From assembly GCA_015064355.1 (NCBI GenBank), contig SVSJ01000020.1:1-49878 (forward strand): a stretch of 49,878 nucleotides of DNA. The letters are read 5' to 3'. Shown piece after piece: positions 8,944 to 17,243 of this stretch. The stretch is from Oscillospiraceae bacterium. GTDB taxonomy: Bacteria; Bacillota; Clostridia; Oscillospirales; CAG-272. Under the pieces are notes generated by a model. It was given only the letters and a program-made list of their open reading frames with translations. It was not told the DNA's origin and did not search any database. Position numbers and translations under genes: made by a program. Numbering within the stretch: position 1 is the stretch's first letter; the number at the start of each line of letters is the position of its first letter.

Positions 8944-10281
8944 TCAGGCTTCTGTTTCTCTTGCAAGGTTGGTAAATTTGGTGTATCTGCCGATCCAGCC
9001 AAGCTTTACCTTGTCAAGTGAGCCGTGACGGTTTTTCGCAACGATCACTTCTGCAACAGACTGGTCAGTAGTCGCGTCCTTGTAGTACTCGTCACGGTAG
9101 AGGAACAGAACGATATCTGCGTCCTGCTCGATTGCGCCGGAGTCACGAAGGTCGGACAGCATAGGTCTCTTGTCAGGTCTGTTTTCAGGTCCACGGGAAA
9201 GCTGCGCGCAACAAACCACAGGTACACCAAGCTCCTTAGCCAGAAGCTTCAGACCTCTTGAAATGTCGCCGACTTCCTGAACACGGTTATCGTTCCGACG
9301 GTCTCCCTGCATAAGCTGAAGGTAGTCGATGAGAACCAGACCCAGGTTCTTTACTCTGCGAAGCTTTGACTTCATTGCAGTAACGGAAATACCGGGGGTA
9401 TCGTCAATGAGAATATCAGTTTCGGAAAGGCGTGATGAGGCATGAGCGATGGCGTTCCAGTCCTCGCCGCTAAGCTCACCGGATCTCATTTTATAGCTGT
9501 CGATCTGCGCTTCACTGGACAGCATACGGTTTGCAAGCTGTTCAGCGGACATTTCCAGAGAGAACACGCAAACGGTCTTTTTGGTCTTGATAGCCGCCTC
9601 TGTTGCAATATTCATTGCGAATGAGGTTTTACCCATACCGGGGCGGGCACCGATAAGAACCAGGTCAGAGTCACCCATACCAACGATAACGTTGTCAAGG
9701 GCGGAGAATCCCGTGGGGGTTCCGCGAAGTGCATCCGGATCCTGGGAAAGCTTTGTGAGTCGGTCGTAAACCTGAACCAAGGCGTCGCGGATATGTACGA
9801 AGCTTTTGTTTTCTCTGCCTTCGGCAATTCTGAAAACCTTGCCCTCTGCGTATTCAACAAGGGCCTCTGTATCGTCATCTCCTGCGTAAGCCGCTTCAGC
9901 AATATCCTCACCTGCTTCAACAAGCTGACGAAGCACTGCCTTGTCGCGCACGATCTTGGCGTAGTCCATAGCGTTTACTGCCGCGGGCACTGCCTCTGCA
10001 ACAAGCTTGAGATATTCACGTCCGCCGGCCTCATCGTAAGTTCCGCTCTGAACAAGCTCTTCAATAAGGGTGACCACGTCTATGTTCTTTGATTTCAGAT
10101 ACATAGACTGCATAGCGGTGAAGATCTGGCTATGCTCCGGGAGATAGAAATCGTCCGCCTTGATTACCGCAACAAGATCATCAAGACACGCAGGCTTTAT
10201 TAGAATGGAGCCAAGAAGGGATTGCTCCGCTTCAAGTGAGAACGGCATCCGCCGCTCCAGTTTATCAAAATCCGTATTCAT
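8944..10281 (-). CDS. dnaB: Replicative DNA helicase
   Basis: Hexameric 5'-3' helicase that opens the replication fork (DnaC in Bacillus). The 445 residues comprise the N-terminal primase-interacting domain, beginning with the family signature SLEAEQSLLGSIL near residue 15, and a RecA-like domain with Walker A GARPGMGKT near residue 208 and the LVLIDYLQLM Walker B segment. GGAGGAG precedes the ATG. It is downstream of rplI, as in many Firmicutes. A 20-nt tandem hairpin array lies in the 200-bp gap to rplI. Confidence 0.97.
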   Translation of the reverse strand: MNTDFDKLERRMPFSLEAEQSLLGSILIKPACLDDLVAVIKADDFYLPEHSQIFTAMQSMYLKSKNIDVVTLIEELVQSGTYDEAGGREYLKLVAEAVPAAVNAMDYAKIVRDKAVLRQLVEAGEDIAEAAYAGDDDTEALVEYAEGKVFRIAEGRENKSFVHIRDALVQVYDRLTKLSQDPDALRGTPTGFSALDNVIVGMGDSDLVLIGARPGMGKTSFAMNIATEAAIKTKKTVCVFSLEMSAEQLANRMLSSEAQIDSYKMRSGELSGEDWNAIAHASSRLSETDILIDDTPGISVTAMKSKLRRVKNLGLVLIDYLQLMQGDRRNDNRVQEVGDISRGLKLLAKELGVPVVCCAQLSRGPENRPDKRPMLSDLRDSGAIEQDADIVLFLYRDEYYKDATTDQSVAEVIVAKNRHGSLDKVKLGWIGRYTKFTNLARETEA

Positions 10282-10365
10282 TACGGCTCCTCCGAATTCA
10301 TTTCTTAATAAATGCTGACTAATTTAATAACATAACACTTTTTGCCGTCAGGCTAAAATAACCAT

Positions 10366-10470
10366 AGCTCGACGAAGTCGAATACAACTTGACGAAGTCA
10401 AATACAACTCGACGAAGTCGAATATCACTTGACGAAGTCAAATATAACTCGACGAAGTCGAATATAACTG
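10366..10470. repeat. Tandem mini-hairpin array 1 (five 20-nt units)
   Basis: Five direct 20-nt units (starting near 10368, 10388, 10408, 10428, 10448), each with a 13-nt hairpin and a linker close to AATATAACT. The stems alternate: units 1, 3 and 5 read TCGAC-GAA-GTCGA, units 2 and 4 read TTGAC-GAA-GTCAA. Both arms change together, so pairing is preserved. It lies between rplI and dnaB. Confidence 0.9.
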
Positions 10471-10481
10471 CGCCGGGCAGC

Positions 10482-10925
10482 TTATTCGTGTACCAGCACG
10501 TTGATCTTGCCGGAGATCTCGGGATAAAGCTTAACGTCAACTGTGTATGAGCCGTATGCCTTGATCTGATTTGCCATAACGATCTTGCGCTTGTCGATCT
10601 CGATCTTATGCTGTGCGAGAAGTGCTTCAGCGATATCCTTGGTGGTAACAGAACCGTAGAACTTGCCGTCGTTACCCTGCTGGATCTTGATCTTTACAAC
10701 AAGAGCCTGGAGTGCAGCGGCAGTTTCTCTTGCAGCCTGCTTCTCAAGCTCGATCTTGCGAAGTCTTGCTGCTTCCTTGTTCTTTATATCGTTAAGGATC
10801 TTTGCATCAGCTTCAACAGCCAGCTTCTTGGGGAAGAGGAAGTTACGCGCATATCCATCGGAAACGTTGATGAGCTCGTCCTTCTTGCCCTGTCCTTTAA
10901 CATCCTGTAAAAGTACTACTTTCAT
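10482..10925 (-). CDS. rplI: 50S ribosomal protein L9
   Basis: L9 binds 23S rRNA with its N-terminal domain and reaches along the ribosome surface through a long helix. The 147-residue product starts [15 protein letters not shown], has the [15 protein letters not shown] signature near residue 22, a Lys/Glu-rich linker helix and a C-terminal RNA-binding domain. The start at 10925 is chosen because GGAGG lies seven bases upstream; a longer frame begins with non-family residues. It sits between gdpP and dnaB, the usual Firmicutes order. Confidence 0.97.
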   Translation of the reverse strand: MKVVLLQDVKGQGKKDELINVSDGYARNFLFPKKLAVEADAKILNDIKNKEAARLRKIELEKQAARETAAALQALVVKIKIQQGNDGKFYGSVTTKDIAEALLAQHKIEIDKRKIVMANQIKAYGSYTVDVKLYPEISGKINVLVHE

Positions 10926-10963
10926 TGTTATATCCTCCGTTGTATAGAAAATGCTATTTATGT

Positions 10964-11035
10964 TGAGACTCTGTCTCAAACTCTGCCAAAGAAACTTTTT
11001 GAAAAAAGTTTCCTTGGAACCTTCAAAAACTTTCC
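10964..11035. other. Two hairpins between gdpP and rplI
   Basis: A perfect 17-nt hairpin, TTGAGAC-TCT-GTCTCAA (about 10964-10980), is followed by an AT-rich hairpin made of GAAACTTTTT and AAAAAGTTTC (about 10991-11012). On the minus strand these lie in the gdpP-rplI gap and could attenuate or process the transcript. They could also be remnants of the repeat families seen elsewhere. Confidence 0.5.
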
Positions 11036-11053
11036 TGATAAATAAGTTCGTCC

Positions 11054-13069
11054 TTACGCGACGTACTTGTCGATGGCGGATCTAAGTCTTGCGATGATCT
11101 CGCCCATTGTGGATTCCTTGACCTGCGCAGCAGCTCCGTCGAAGTGACCGCCGCCGCCCATTTCTTCCATAATTAGCTGAACGTTAAGCTCACCTGCGGA
11201 ACGTGCGGAAATGTGAACCGTGTCACCGATACGCACAGCCGCAAAGCTTGCTTTGATTCCCTCAACCTTCAGCAGATTGTCAGCCGCCTTTGCCGCGATA
11301 ATTCTGTAGGATCCGTCCGCCTCGTCATCATCGCCGACCACAGTGATAGCGCACACGCCCTTGTAGGTTTCCACGTTACTGCGGAATTTCGCTTCACGCT
11401 TGTAATCGTCAACGCTTTCTCTGAACAGCTCCTGAACCACTGTAGGATCAGCCCCCCGGTCACGGAGATACATAGCGGCGGAGAAAGTTCTCGTACCGGT
11501 GTTCTTCGTGAACTGTTTTGTATCAAGGGTGATGCCCGCCAGCATTACGTTTGCTTCAGCCGCGGAGAGATAATCCTTGGGGAGAACCTGCTCCAGCATT
11601 TCCGCCACAAGCTCACAGGTAGCAGAAGCGGAAGGCTCGATATACTCAACGTCCGGCTCGTTCTCGAACTCGGATGTTTTTCTGTGGTGGTCAATGATTG
11701 CCAGCTTGTCCGTGCGGTAAGCAAGCTCGGGCATCTCGGCGATAGTCAGGTTGTTCACGTCTGACACGATAACCAAAGTGCCGGTTTCGAGAGTGTCGAG
11801 AGCAGTTGCACCGTCAATAAGCACGCCGCGGAATATTTCTTCCGTTTCAAGGAGCTTGCGGCAGCCGAGAAGATTGGCATCAGCCATATCTATAACGATG
11901 TTGACCCTTGCACCGCAGAACATGGCGATTCTTGCAAGGCCTACACAGGAGCCGAATGCATCAAAGTCCGCGTACTTGTGGCCCATAATAAGCACGTTGG
12001 TTGCTCTCTTCATTGCAGCCATCAGCTCATTGGAAACAACTCTCGCACGGACGTTGGTTCTCTTCTGAACGGTCTTTGTTACCCCGCCGTAGAAGTCCAT
12101 AGATTCGTCGCTCTTAACCGCCGCCTGGTCGCCGCCTCTCTGGAGAGCCATATCAAGAGCCGCATGTGCCGCCCTTTCCTTGTCCTCGAATGTTCCGTGA
12201 ACCGCAGACACGCCCATAGAGATAGTCAAGGGCAGATTTGTGTCTCCAACCTTAACTCCGCGAACACGGTCGAGGATCTCGAACTTTTCACTGATAAGCT
12301 CGTCCAGCACCCGATTTTCGGTGATGAACAGGTACTTGTCTCTCTCAAACTCCTTGAGAATACCGTTGTATTCGTCAGCCCAGGAGCGAAGAAGCTCGTC
12401 TATCTTGGAGGATGCGGGGCGGTACTGCTCACTGTCGTACTGCATCATTTCGCTAAGGTTGTCGATCATAATGTAGCATACAACCGCTTCGTCCCCTGCC
12501 ATCTTCTCGCTTATCATATCAACTTCAGTGGTTTCTGTGGTGATTATCAGAGCGAAATCGTCTTCTTCGGTTTTTATGTGATGATATTTAGCTGTAAAGG
12601 ATCTCTCTCCAATGGAGAAACGGGCACCCGCCTCGCTTCTGTCGTTTCGTATATCTGTAAGGGATACTCCGCAGATCTCCGAAACTGTAACTCTGTGGGA
12701 TTTGCTTTTCTCACCGCGCAGGGTCTCAAAAGCGCTGTTCGACCAGAGGATCTGCTCGGCAGAATTGCAAATAAACACAGGCGACTGCATCTTCAGCACA
12801 GCATCATACATAATGCGTCCCATAACAGGGGCCAGGGTCTCGTCCATTACATCTCTGCCCCTGATCTTTTCGATGATCAGATACGCGCTAATACATATAC
12901 CTGCGTGAACGACAAGGGCAAGGACTCCCCAGACAATGGGATTGACCTTTGTAAACACAGACAGAACCGTTGCCAATGCCAAGCACAAAATACCGCTTCC
13001 GCCGGCAATAAGGACACTTTCCAGCCGCGCCTTTCTCACGTCATTTTTATCTTTAACGTTTTTAGTCAT
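11054..13069 (-). CDS. gdpP: Cyclic-di-AMP phosphodiesterase GdpP
   Basis: Membrane-bound DHH-DHHA1 enzyme that hydrolyses c-di-AMP, controlling osmolyte balance and cell-wall stress. The 671 residues show two N-terminal transmembrane helices (about 18-40 and 44-66), a PAS-like domain (about 80-150), a degenerate GGDEF domain ending in the GdpP-typical RGGDQAAVK near residue 318, and a DHH domain with [12 protein letters not shown] (about 361) and DHH (about 458). DHHA1 has [10 protein letters not shown] near residue 643. The length is close to the 659 residues of Bacillus GdpP. It leads the rplI-dnaB-dxs transcript. Confidence 0.96.
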   Translation of the reverse strand: MTKNVKDKNDVRKARLESVLIAGGSGILCLALATVLSVFTKVNPIVWGVLALVVHAGICISAYLIIEKIRGRDVMDETLAPVMGRIMYDAVLKMQSPVFICNSAEQILWSNSAFETLRGEKSKSHRVTVSEICGVSLTDIRNDRSEAGARFSIGERSFTAKYHHIKTEEDDFALIITTETTEVDMISEKMAGDEAVVCYIMIDNLSEMMQYDSEQYRPASSKIDELLRSWADEYNGILKEFERDKYLFITENRVLDELISEKFEILDRVRGVKVGDTNLPLTISMGVSAVHGTFEDKERAAHAALDMALQRGGDQAAVKSDESMDFYGGVTKTVQKRTNVRARVVSNELMAAMKRATNVLIMGHKYADFDAFGSCVGLARIAMFCGARVNIVIDMADANLLGCRKLLETEEIFRGVLIDGATALDTLETGTLVIVSDVNNLTIAEMPELAYRTDKLAIIDHHRKTSEFENEPDVEYIEPSASATCELVAEMLEQVLPKDYLSAAEANVMLAGITLDTKQFTKNTGTRTFSAAMYLRDRGADPTVVQELFRESVDDYKREAKFRSNVETYKGVCAITVVGDDDEADGSYRIIAAKAADNLLKVEGIKASFAAVRIGDTVHISARSAGELNVQLIMEEMGGGGHFDGAAAQVKESTMGEIIARLRSAIDKYVA

Positions 13070-13166
13070 AAATCAAGTCAGCCTTTCTAAAATTATGTTG
13101 GGATACGCTGTAGCCGCATCCGCATTTTTTGGTATACTAACCCATAGTAAGACTATTATAAAGTAT

Positions 13167-13172
13167 ATTATA
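13167..13172 (-). promoter_or_regulatory. gdpP: -10 element of the gdpP promoter
   Basis: TATAAT lies on the minus strand about 100 bp before gdpP, preceded by GAGTGTGG, exactly the context of the rimP promoter -10. The -35 box is poor. The rest of 13070-13404 holds only the divergent gdpP and galK promoters and AT-rich sequence. Confidence 0.45.
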
Positions 13173-13312
13173 CCACACTCTTTCGCGTTTATCTACATCT
13201 ATTATAAGAAAAAATAAATATTTACAATTATTTTTTGCCTTTTTATTAGGTTTTTTCGTGTTTGTGAGGCGCTCCCGGCACGGAAATTAATAATAAATCC
13301 CCTCCTTTTCCA

Positions 13313-13341
13313 TTGACACCCCCTCCTCTCTCTGCTATAAT
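13313..13341 (+). promoter_or_regulatory. galK: galK promoter (perfect sigma-A consensus)
   Basis: TTGACA and TATAAT are exactly 17 bases apart, 64 bases before the galK start. No obvious operator palindrome was seen around it. Confidence 0.85.
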
Positions 13342-13404
13342 ATCATTGATGCAATATGCCTTATCTTACAAAACAACTCAATTATACATAAAGGAAACAC
13401 TACT

Positions 13405-14700
13405 ATGACAGCAGCTGAAATCAAAAAAGTTATAAGAGACGGTGGAATCGACACCACCCTTACAAACGGACTTGCAGTACCCGAAGACAAGCTCGGCGAC
13501 CAGAGAACCCGCTACGAAAACGCAGTTGACTCCTTCACCGATCTTTACGGAGACGGAGATATTTCCCTCTACTCCGTTGGTGGCAGAAGCGAGATCTCCG
13601 GCAACCACACTGACCACAACTTCGGTAAGGTTATTGCCGCAAGCGTGAATCTTGACATTCTGGCAGTTGCAAAGAAGACTGAGGGCGGCGTTATCAGAAT
13701 CAAATCCGAAGGATTCCCCGAGGATGTTGTAGCCCCCGCAGCAGCAGAAGCTCCCGACGCAGACAAGTTCTTCACCTCTGCCGCAATTATCGCAGGTATG
13801 GAAAGAGCATTCCTTGACGCAGGATACGCGGTTGGCGGATTTGACGCTTACACCACATCAAACGTGCTGAAGGGCTCCGGTATCAGCTCCTCTGCCGCTT
13901 TCGAGGTTATGGTTGGTAATATTCTCAACTATCTCTACAACGATGGCAAGGTTTCAAACGTTGAGATTGCGAAAATGGCGCAGTTTGCTGAAAACAAATT
14001 CTTCGGCAAGCCTTGCGGACTTATGGATCAGACCGCTTGCGCTGTCGGCGGATTCATCACCATTGACTTTGAAACTCTCGGCTCCCCTGTAATCGAAAAA
14101 ATGGACTTTGACCTTACCTCTGCCGGATACCGCCTCTGCATCGTTAACACCGGCGGTAACCACGCGGACCTCAACGAGGATTACGCATCTGTTCCCGGCG
14201 AAATGAAGAAGGTTGCGGCAAAGCTTGGTGTACCCGTGCTCCGTCAAACAAGCCGCGAGGCTCTCACAAATCTTATTTGCACAGACTCCGGTGTAAGAGA
14301 AGAGCTTGGCGACCGAGCTATTATGCGTGCGTTCCACTTCTTTGACGAAAACGACCGTGTTACCGCACAGGTTGCAGCCCTCAAGGCAGGAGATATCGAA
14401 GGATTCAAGGCAGGTGTGACCGCATCCGGCAACTCCAGCTTCAAGTACCTTCAGAACGTTTACACCACCAAAAACGTGGAAGAACAGGGACTCTCTCTGG
14501 CTCTTTACATAACAGAAGAATTCCTCCGGGGAACAAGTGGTGTTTGCAGAGTGCACGGCGGCGGATTTGCAGGCACTATCCAGGCCTTTGTTCCGGCAGA
14601 GCTGACTGACGCTTATTCAGCAAAGATGAACGCAGTATTTGGCCAGGGTGCTTGCCACGTTCTCAGTGTTCGCAAGAACGGCGCTTGCCGCGTTCTGTAA
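13405..14700 (+). CDS. galK: Galactokinase
   Basis: GHMP kinase that phosphorylates galactose at C1 in the Leloir pathway. The 431-residue product has the galactokinase substrate signature GRSEISGNHTDHN near residue 60 and the GHMP ATP-binding motif KGSGISSSAAFE near residue 156; the C-terminal GHMP motif CRVHGGGFAGTIQAF is near residue 379. AAAGGA precedes the ATG. No galT or galE lies nearby; the downstream genes are a small membrane protein and rlmH. GRSE replaces the more common GRVN in the first motif, as in several Clostridia galactokinases. Confidence 0.92.
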   Translation: MTAAEIKKVIRDGGIDTTLTNGLAVPEDKLGDQRTRYENAVDSFTDLYGDGDISLYSVGGRSEISGNHTDHNFGKVIAASVNLDILAVAKKTEGGVIRIKSEGFPEDVVAPAAAEAPDADKFFTSAAIIAGMERAFLDAGYAVGGFDAYTTSNVLKGSGISSSAAFEVMVGNILNYLYNDGKVSNVEIAKMAQFAENKFFGKPCGLMDQTACAVGGFITIDFETLGSPVIEKMDFDLTSAGYRLCIVNTGGNHADLNEDYASVPGEMKKVAAKLGVPVLRQTSREALTNLICTDSGVREELGDRAIMRAFHFFDENDRVTAQVAALKAGDIEGFKAGVTASGNSSFKYLQNVYTTKNVEEQGLSLALYITEEFLRGTSGVCRVHGGGFAGTIQAFVPAELTDAYSAKMNAVFGQGACHVLSVRKNGACRVL

Positions 14701-14719
14701 TTATTTCTTTGGAGAAAAT

Positions 14720-15094
14720 ATGAAACCGAAATTCCCTCTGAAAAAGCTCCTTTTTCTTGTAATAAACTTCATAATATCCTTTGTTCTTCTCAGAATAATA
14801 ATCGAGGTGTCCGAGCGGACAGGTATGCTGTGGATCTATATAACAGGAGCATGCATTTACGCCGCGCTGATAATCGGGCTGTTTCTGGCGTACTTTGTGT
14901 TAAACGGGTACACCTTCAATAAAGAGCCACTCACCGCCTGTGACCTTTCCGACAAGCTGACAGATGAGCAAAAGGCGGATTTTCTCGCAAAGCAACCGGA
15001 GCGCAAGGAAAAGGCGCAAAAGCTTCTCCTTGTTCTCTTCCCCTTGATCCTCACCTTTGCCATAAGCTATATTGAGCTTTACATCATCGGTTAA
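14720..15094 (+). CDS. Small uncharacterised membrane protein
   Basis: A 124-residue protein not recognised as a named family. It has three hydrophobic segments (about residues 9-28, 36-60 and 103-122) separated by a charged cytoplasmic-looking stretch with DLSDKLTDEQKADFLAK near residue 75. The ATG at 14720 is chosen because GGAG lies five bases upstream; the longer open frame would begin inside galK. It sits 11 bp before rlmH and is probably cotranscribed with galK and rlmH. Confidence 0.75.
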   Translation: MKPKFPLKKLLFLVINFIISFVLLRIIIEVSERTGMLWIYITGACIYAALIIGLFLAYFVLNGYTFNKEPLTACDLSDKLTDEQKADFLAKQPERKEKAQKLLLVLFPLILTFAISYIELYIIG

Positions 15095-15105
15095 GGGGGA
15101 AAACT

Positions 15106-15588
15106 ATGCAGAAGATCAAAATTATCGCAATGGGCAAGCTGACCGAGGGGTATACTAAGGATGCATGCGCTGAATTTTCCCGCCGTATCTCACGGTTTTA
15201 TCAGCTCACGGTAGTTGAACCCAAGCCCGAGGCTACACCGTCAGACCCCTCACCGGCAGAGATCGAAAAGGCTCTGGCAAAAGAAGCGGAAAAGATCATT
15301 TCGGAGATTCCTGCCCGCGCCGCAGTATGTGCAATGTGTGTTGAGGGAAAGACTATGTCCTCGGAAAAGTTCGCTGAATACATCGGCGACACCGCCAACC
15401 GCGGGGTAAGCGAGATCTGCTTTATTATCGGATCGTCTCACGGACTTCACGATTCGGTGAAACGCCGTGCGGACCTCAAGTTGTCCGTCTCCCCCATGAC
15501 CTTCCCCCACGAGCTGTTTAGAGTAATGCTTCTCGAGCAGATCTACCGTGCAGGGGAAATATCCGCAGGCGGAAAGTATCACAAATAA
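15106..15588 (+). CDS. rlmH: 23S rRNA (pseudouridine-1915-N3)-methyltransferase RlmH
   Basis: SPOUT methyltransferase that modifies pseudouridine 1915 in helix 69 of 23S rRNA (YbeA/YydA family). The 160-residue length and the features MGKLTEGYTKDACAEFSRRI near the start, FIIGSSHGL (SAM-binding knot) near residue 108 and the family's C-terminal FRVMLLEQIYRA with GGKYHK are diagnostic. AAGGGGG precedes the ATG. It lies downstream of galK and a small membrane gene and upstream of a SecB-like gene. Confidence 0.96.
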   Translation: MQKIKIIAMGKLTEGYTKDACAEFSRRISRFYQLTVVEPKPEATPSDPSPAEIEKALAKEAEKIISEIPARAAVCAMCVEGKTMSSEKFAEYIGDTANRGVSEICFIIGSSHGLHDSVKRRADLKLSVSPMTFPHELFRVMLLEQIYRAGEISAGGKYHK

Positions 15589-15605
15589 TCTTCTTGGAGT
15601 TGTTT

Positions 15606-16034
15606 ATGGAAAACTTTGAACAAAACGGAACAGACTTTAACTTTAACCGATATTTCCTGGCAGAGAGAAGATTTCTTCTTGAGAATATCAGCTTTGAGAC
15701 CCAGCGTCCCGCACAAGGCACCGGCAAATATCAGCTTGGCGTAAAAGACACTATAGTTGCCCAGCTTGTTGGACAGACCGGTTTCAAGGTTACCTACAAC
15801 CGTGCGCTCCGCTTCGAGCCGGAAGGACCATTCACTCTGTCGGTTTCCTACGGAGTAATGCTGGTATTCAACCCGGGCACGCGAGACGAGGTGGACTGGA
15901 AAACAATAGACGTTGCCACGGAATTCAAAAAGAACTGTCAGGGGCTTTGCCACGCAATGTCCGCAAAGGCGGCGCTTCTTGTGGCAGAGATCACAAATGA
16001 AGCGACCGGCAGCCCGGTTATTCCCATAAAATAA
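15606..16034 (+). CDS. SecB-like protein (putative chaperone)
   Basis: A 142-residue soluble protein. The layout ENISFETQRP, a beta-rich middle (about 45-95) and a C-terminal helix followed by SPVIPIK resembles SecB, where a beta fold is followed by a helix and a short FPPL-type segment. SecB-type proteins bind unfolded polypeptides for export, but Gram-positive homologues are little studied, so function is tentative. The ATG at 15606 is preferred, with GGAG eight bases upstream; a TTG at 15594 is the alternative. A strong terminator follows directly. Confidence 0.55.
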   Translation: MENFEQNGTDFNFNRYFLAERRFLLENISFETQRPAQGTGKYQLGVKDTIVAQLVGQTGFKVTYNRALRFEPEGPFTLSVSYGVMLVFNPGTRDEVDWKTIDVATEFKKNCQGLCHAMSAKAALLVAEITNEATGSPVIPIK

Positions 16035-16059
16035 AAAAGACCCACAGGGGTCTTTTTTT
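16034..16059 (+). terminator. Terminator after SecB-like gene
   Basis: AAAAAGACCC pairs with GGGTCTTTTT around a four-base loop and ends in a run of seven T, a classic Rho-independent terminator for the galK-rlmH transcript. Confidence 0.9.
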
Positions 16060-16084
16060 GTTTTTCACACCGCGCGTGGGGCGT

Positions 16085-17200
16085 GTAATAGCACTACGCG
16101 TAGTGCATAAAAACCGAACGAACCGAGGATGAAATCCTCGAGGGTTGGATTCTTTTTGTTCGCACAAAACTGTATATCCCATCTAACACATATACCAAAA
16201 CGAACCGAGGATGAAATCCTCGGGGGTGGGATTCTCTTTGTTCGCACAAAACTGTATATCCCACCCAGGCTATGCGCAAGGCACATAAGGAGGTTCATGC
16301 CACCTCCTTATGAATCCAGGCACTTAAAGGGGGAAAGGAGCAGGCTCAATTTCCCCCTTTAAGAAACCCCCCTTTGCTTTCAATGAGAGTAGAAGCTTAT
16401 TAGTGTGGTCGTCCGTGGCTTACAGTCTTCACGCATAGTGAAAACTTGCTCGCCTCGGTTCGATTTGTCACGGATATTTTCTCAAACATTTGCTTTTCTA
16501 AATATAGAAAAACTAAACCATAGGTTTAATTACCTGTGTTAATTTGAACCTGAACTAACGATTTAGCCTTACTAAATTGGTGAAGCCACGGAAGGCAAAC
16601 TAACGAATTCCGCCTGCACGTGGTGCCAAGAGAGGAGATTCCAAAGAGGAGAGAATCAGAACACGCAAGTGTTCCTCTTCTCTTTGGTGCCGGGGTTCAC
16701 AGGGGTACGACACGAGTATCCCTGTGCGCCAGCCGCGTAGGCAAAGATTGCGCCCCACGCGTAGGGCATGAAAACCGAACAAACCGAGGATGAAATCCTC
16801 GAGTGTGGGATTCTCTTTGTTCGCACTTTCTATATATCCCACCCAGGCTATGCGCAAGGCACATAAGAGGCCTCCGCGTCAAGGCTCTCTTTCCGAGGTT
16901 GCGAAGCAACTCATCGAGTTCGCGTTGCGAATCTCGGATGAATCACCTGCCGCTTAAGGGAGGAGAGTCAAAGCCTGTCCTCCCTTAAGAATCCCTCCTG
17001 TTTTCAACGAGAGTGAAGACTTATTTGTACGGCTGCACGTATTGTCAAGAGAGGAGATTTTTAAGAGGGGAGAATCGAGCTTGCTCGCCTTCCCTCTTAA
17101 AAGCCGGGGATCACAGGGGTACGGCTCGAGTACACTTGTGCGCCTCACGCGTAGTGCTGTTGTATGCCAACCGCGTAGGCAAAGTCTGTCGAACAGATTT
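16085..17200 (+). repeat. Composite modular repeat, locus B (largest block)
   Basis: About 1.1 kb of non-coding modular repeat. Order: palindrome CACTACGCGTAGTG (16092-16105); M3 twice (about 16107-16266), each with hairpin CGAGGAT-GAA-ATCCTCG; M1 (16267-16374); connector; M0 (16505-16590); M2 (about 16618-16722); M3 again (about 16768-16850); a variant M1 (16853-16998) whose second stem is CTTAAGGGAGGA/TCCTCCCTTAAG; and a variant M2 (about 17045-17145) with stem TTTTAAGAGGG/CCCTCTTAAAA. The contiguous part 16267-16722 reproduces the module succession of locus A. I see no conserved protein in any frame. Confidence 0.82.
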
Positions 17201-17204
17201 AATC

Positions 17205-17236
17205 AAAAAAGACCTTCAACCGAAGGTCTCTTTTTT
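17205..17236 (-). terminator. infB terminator
   Basis: GACCTTC (17211-17217) pairs with GAAGGTC (17222-17228), flanked by A- and T-runs on both sides. It ends the rimP-infB transcript and could also stop transcription coming from the repeat. Confidence 0.88.
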
Positions 17237-17243
17237 ATTTCAT

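Noticed and set aside
10366-10470. CRISPR-like regular repeat
   Set aside because: Period is only 20 nt with no unique spacers and each unit is a hairpin; no cas gene is present.
11978-13090. 370-codon plus-strand ORF opposite gdpP
   Set aside because: No motif or ribosome binding site; gdpP on the other strand has all expected domains.
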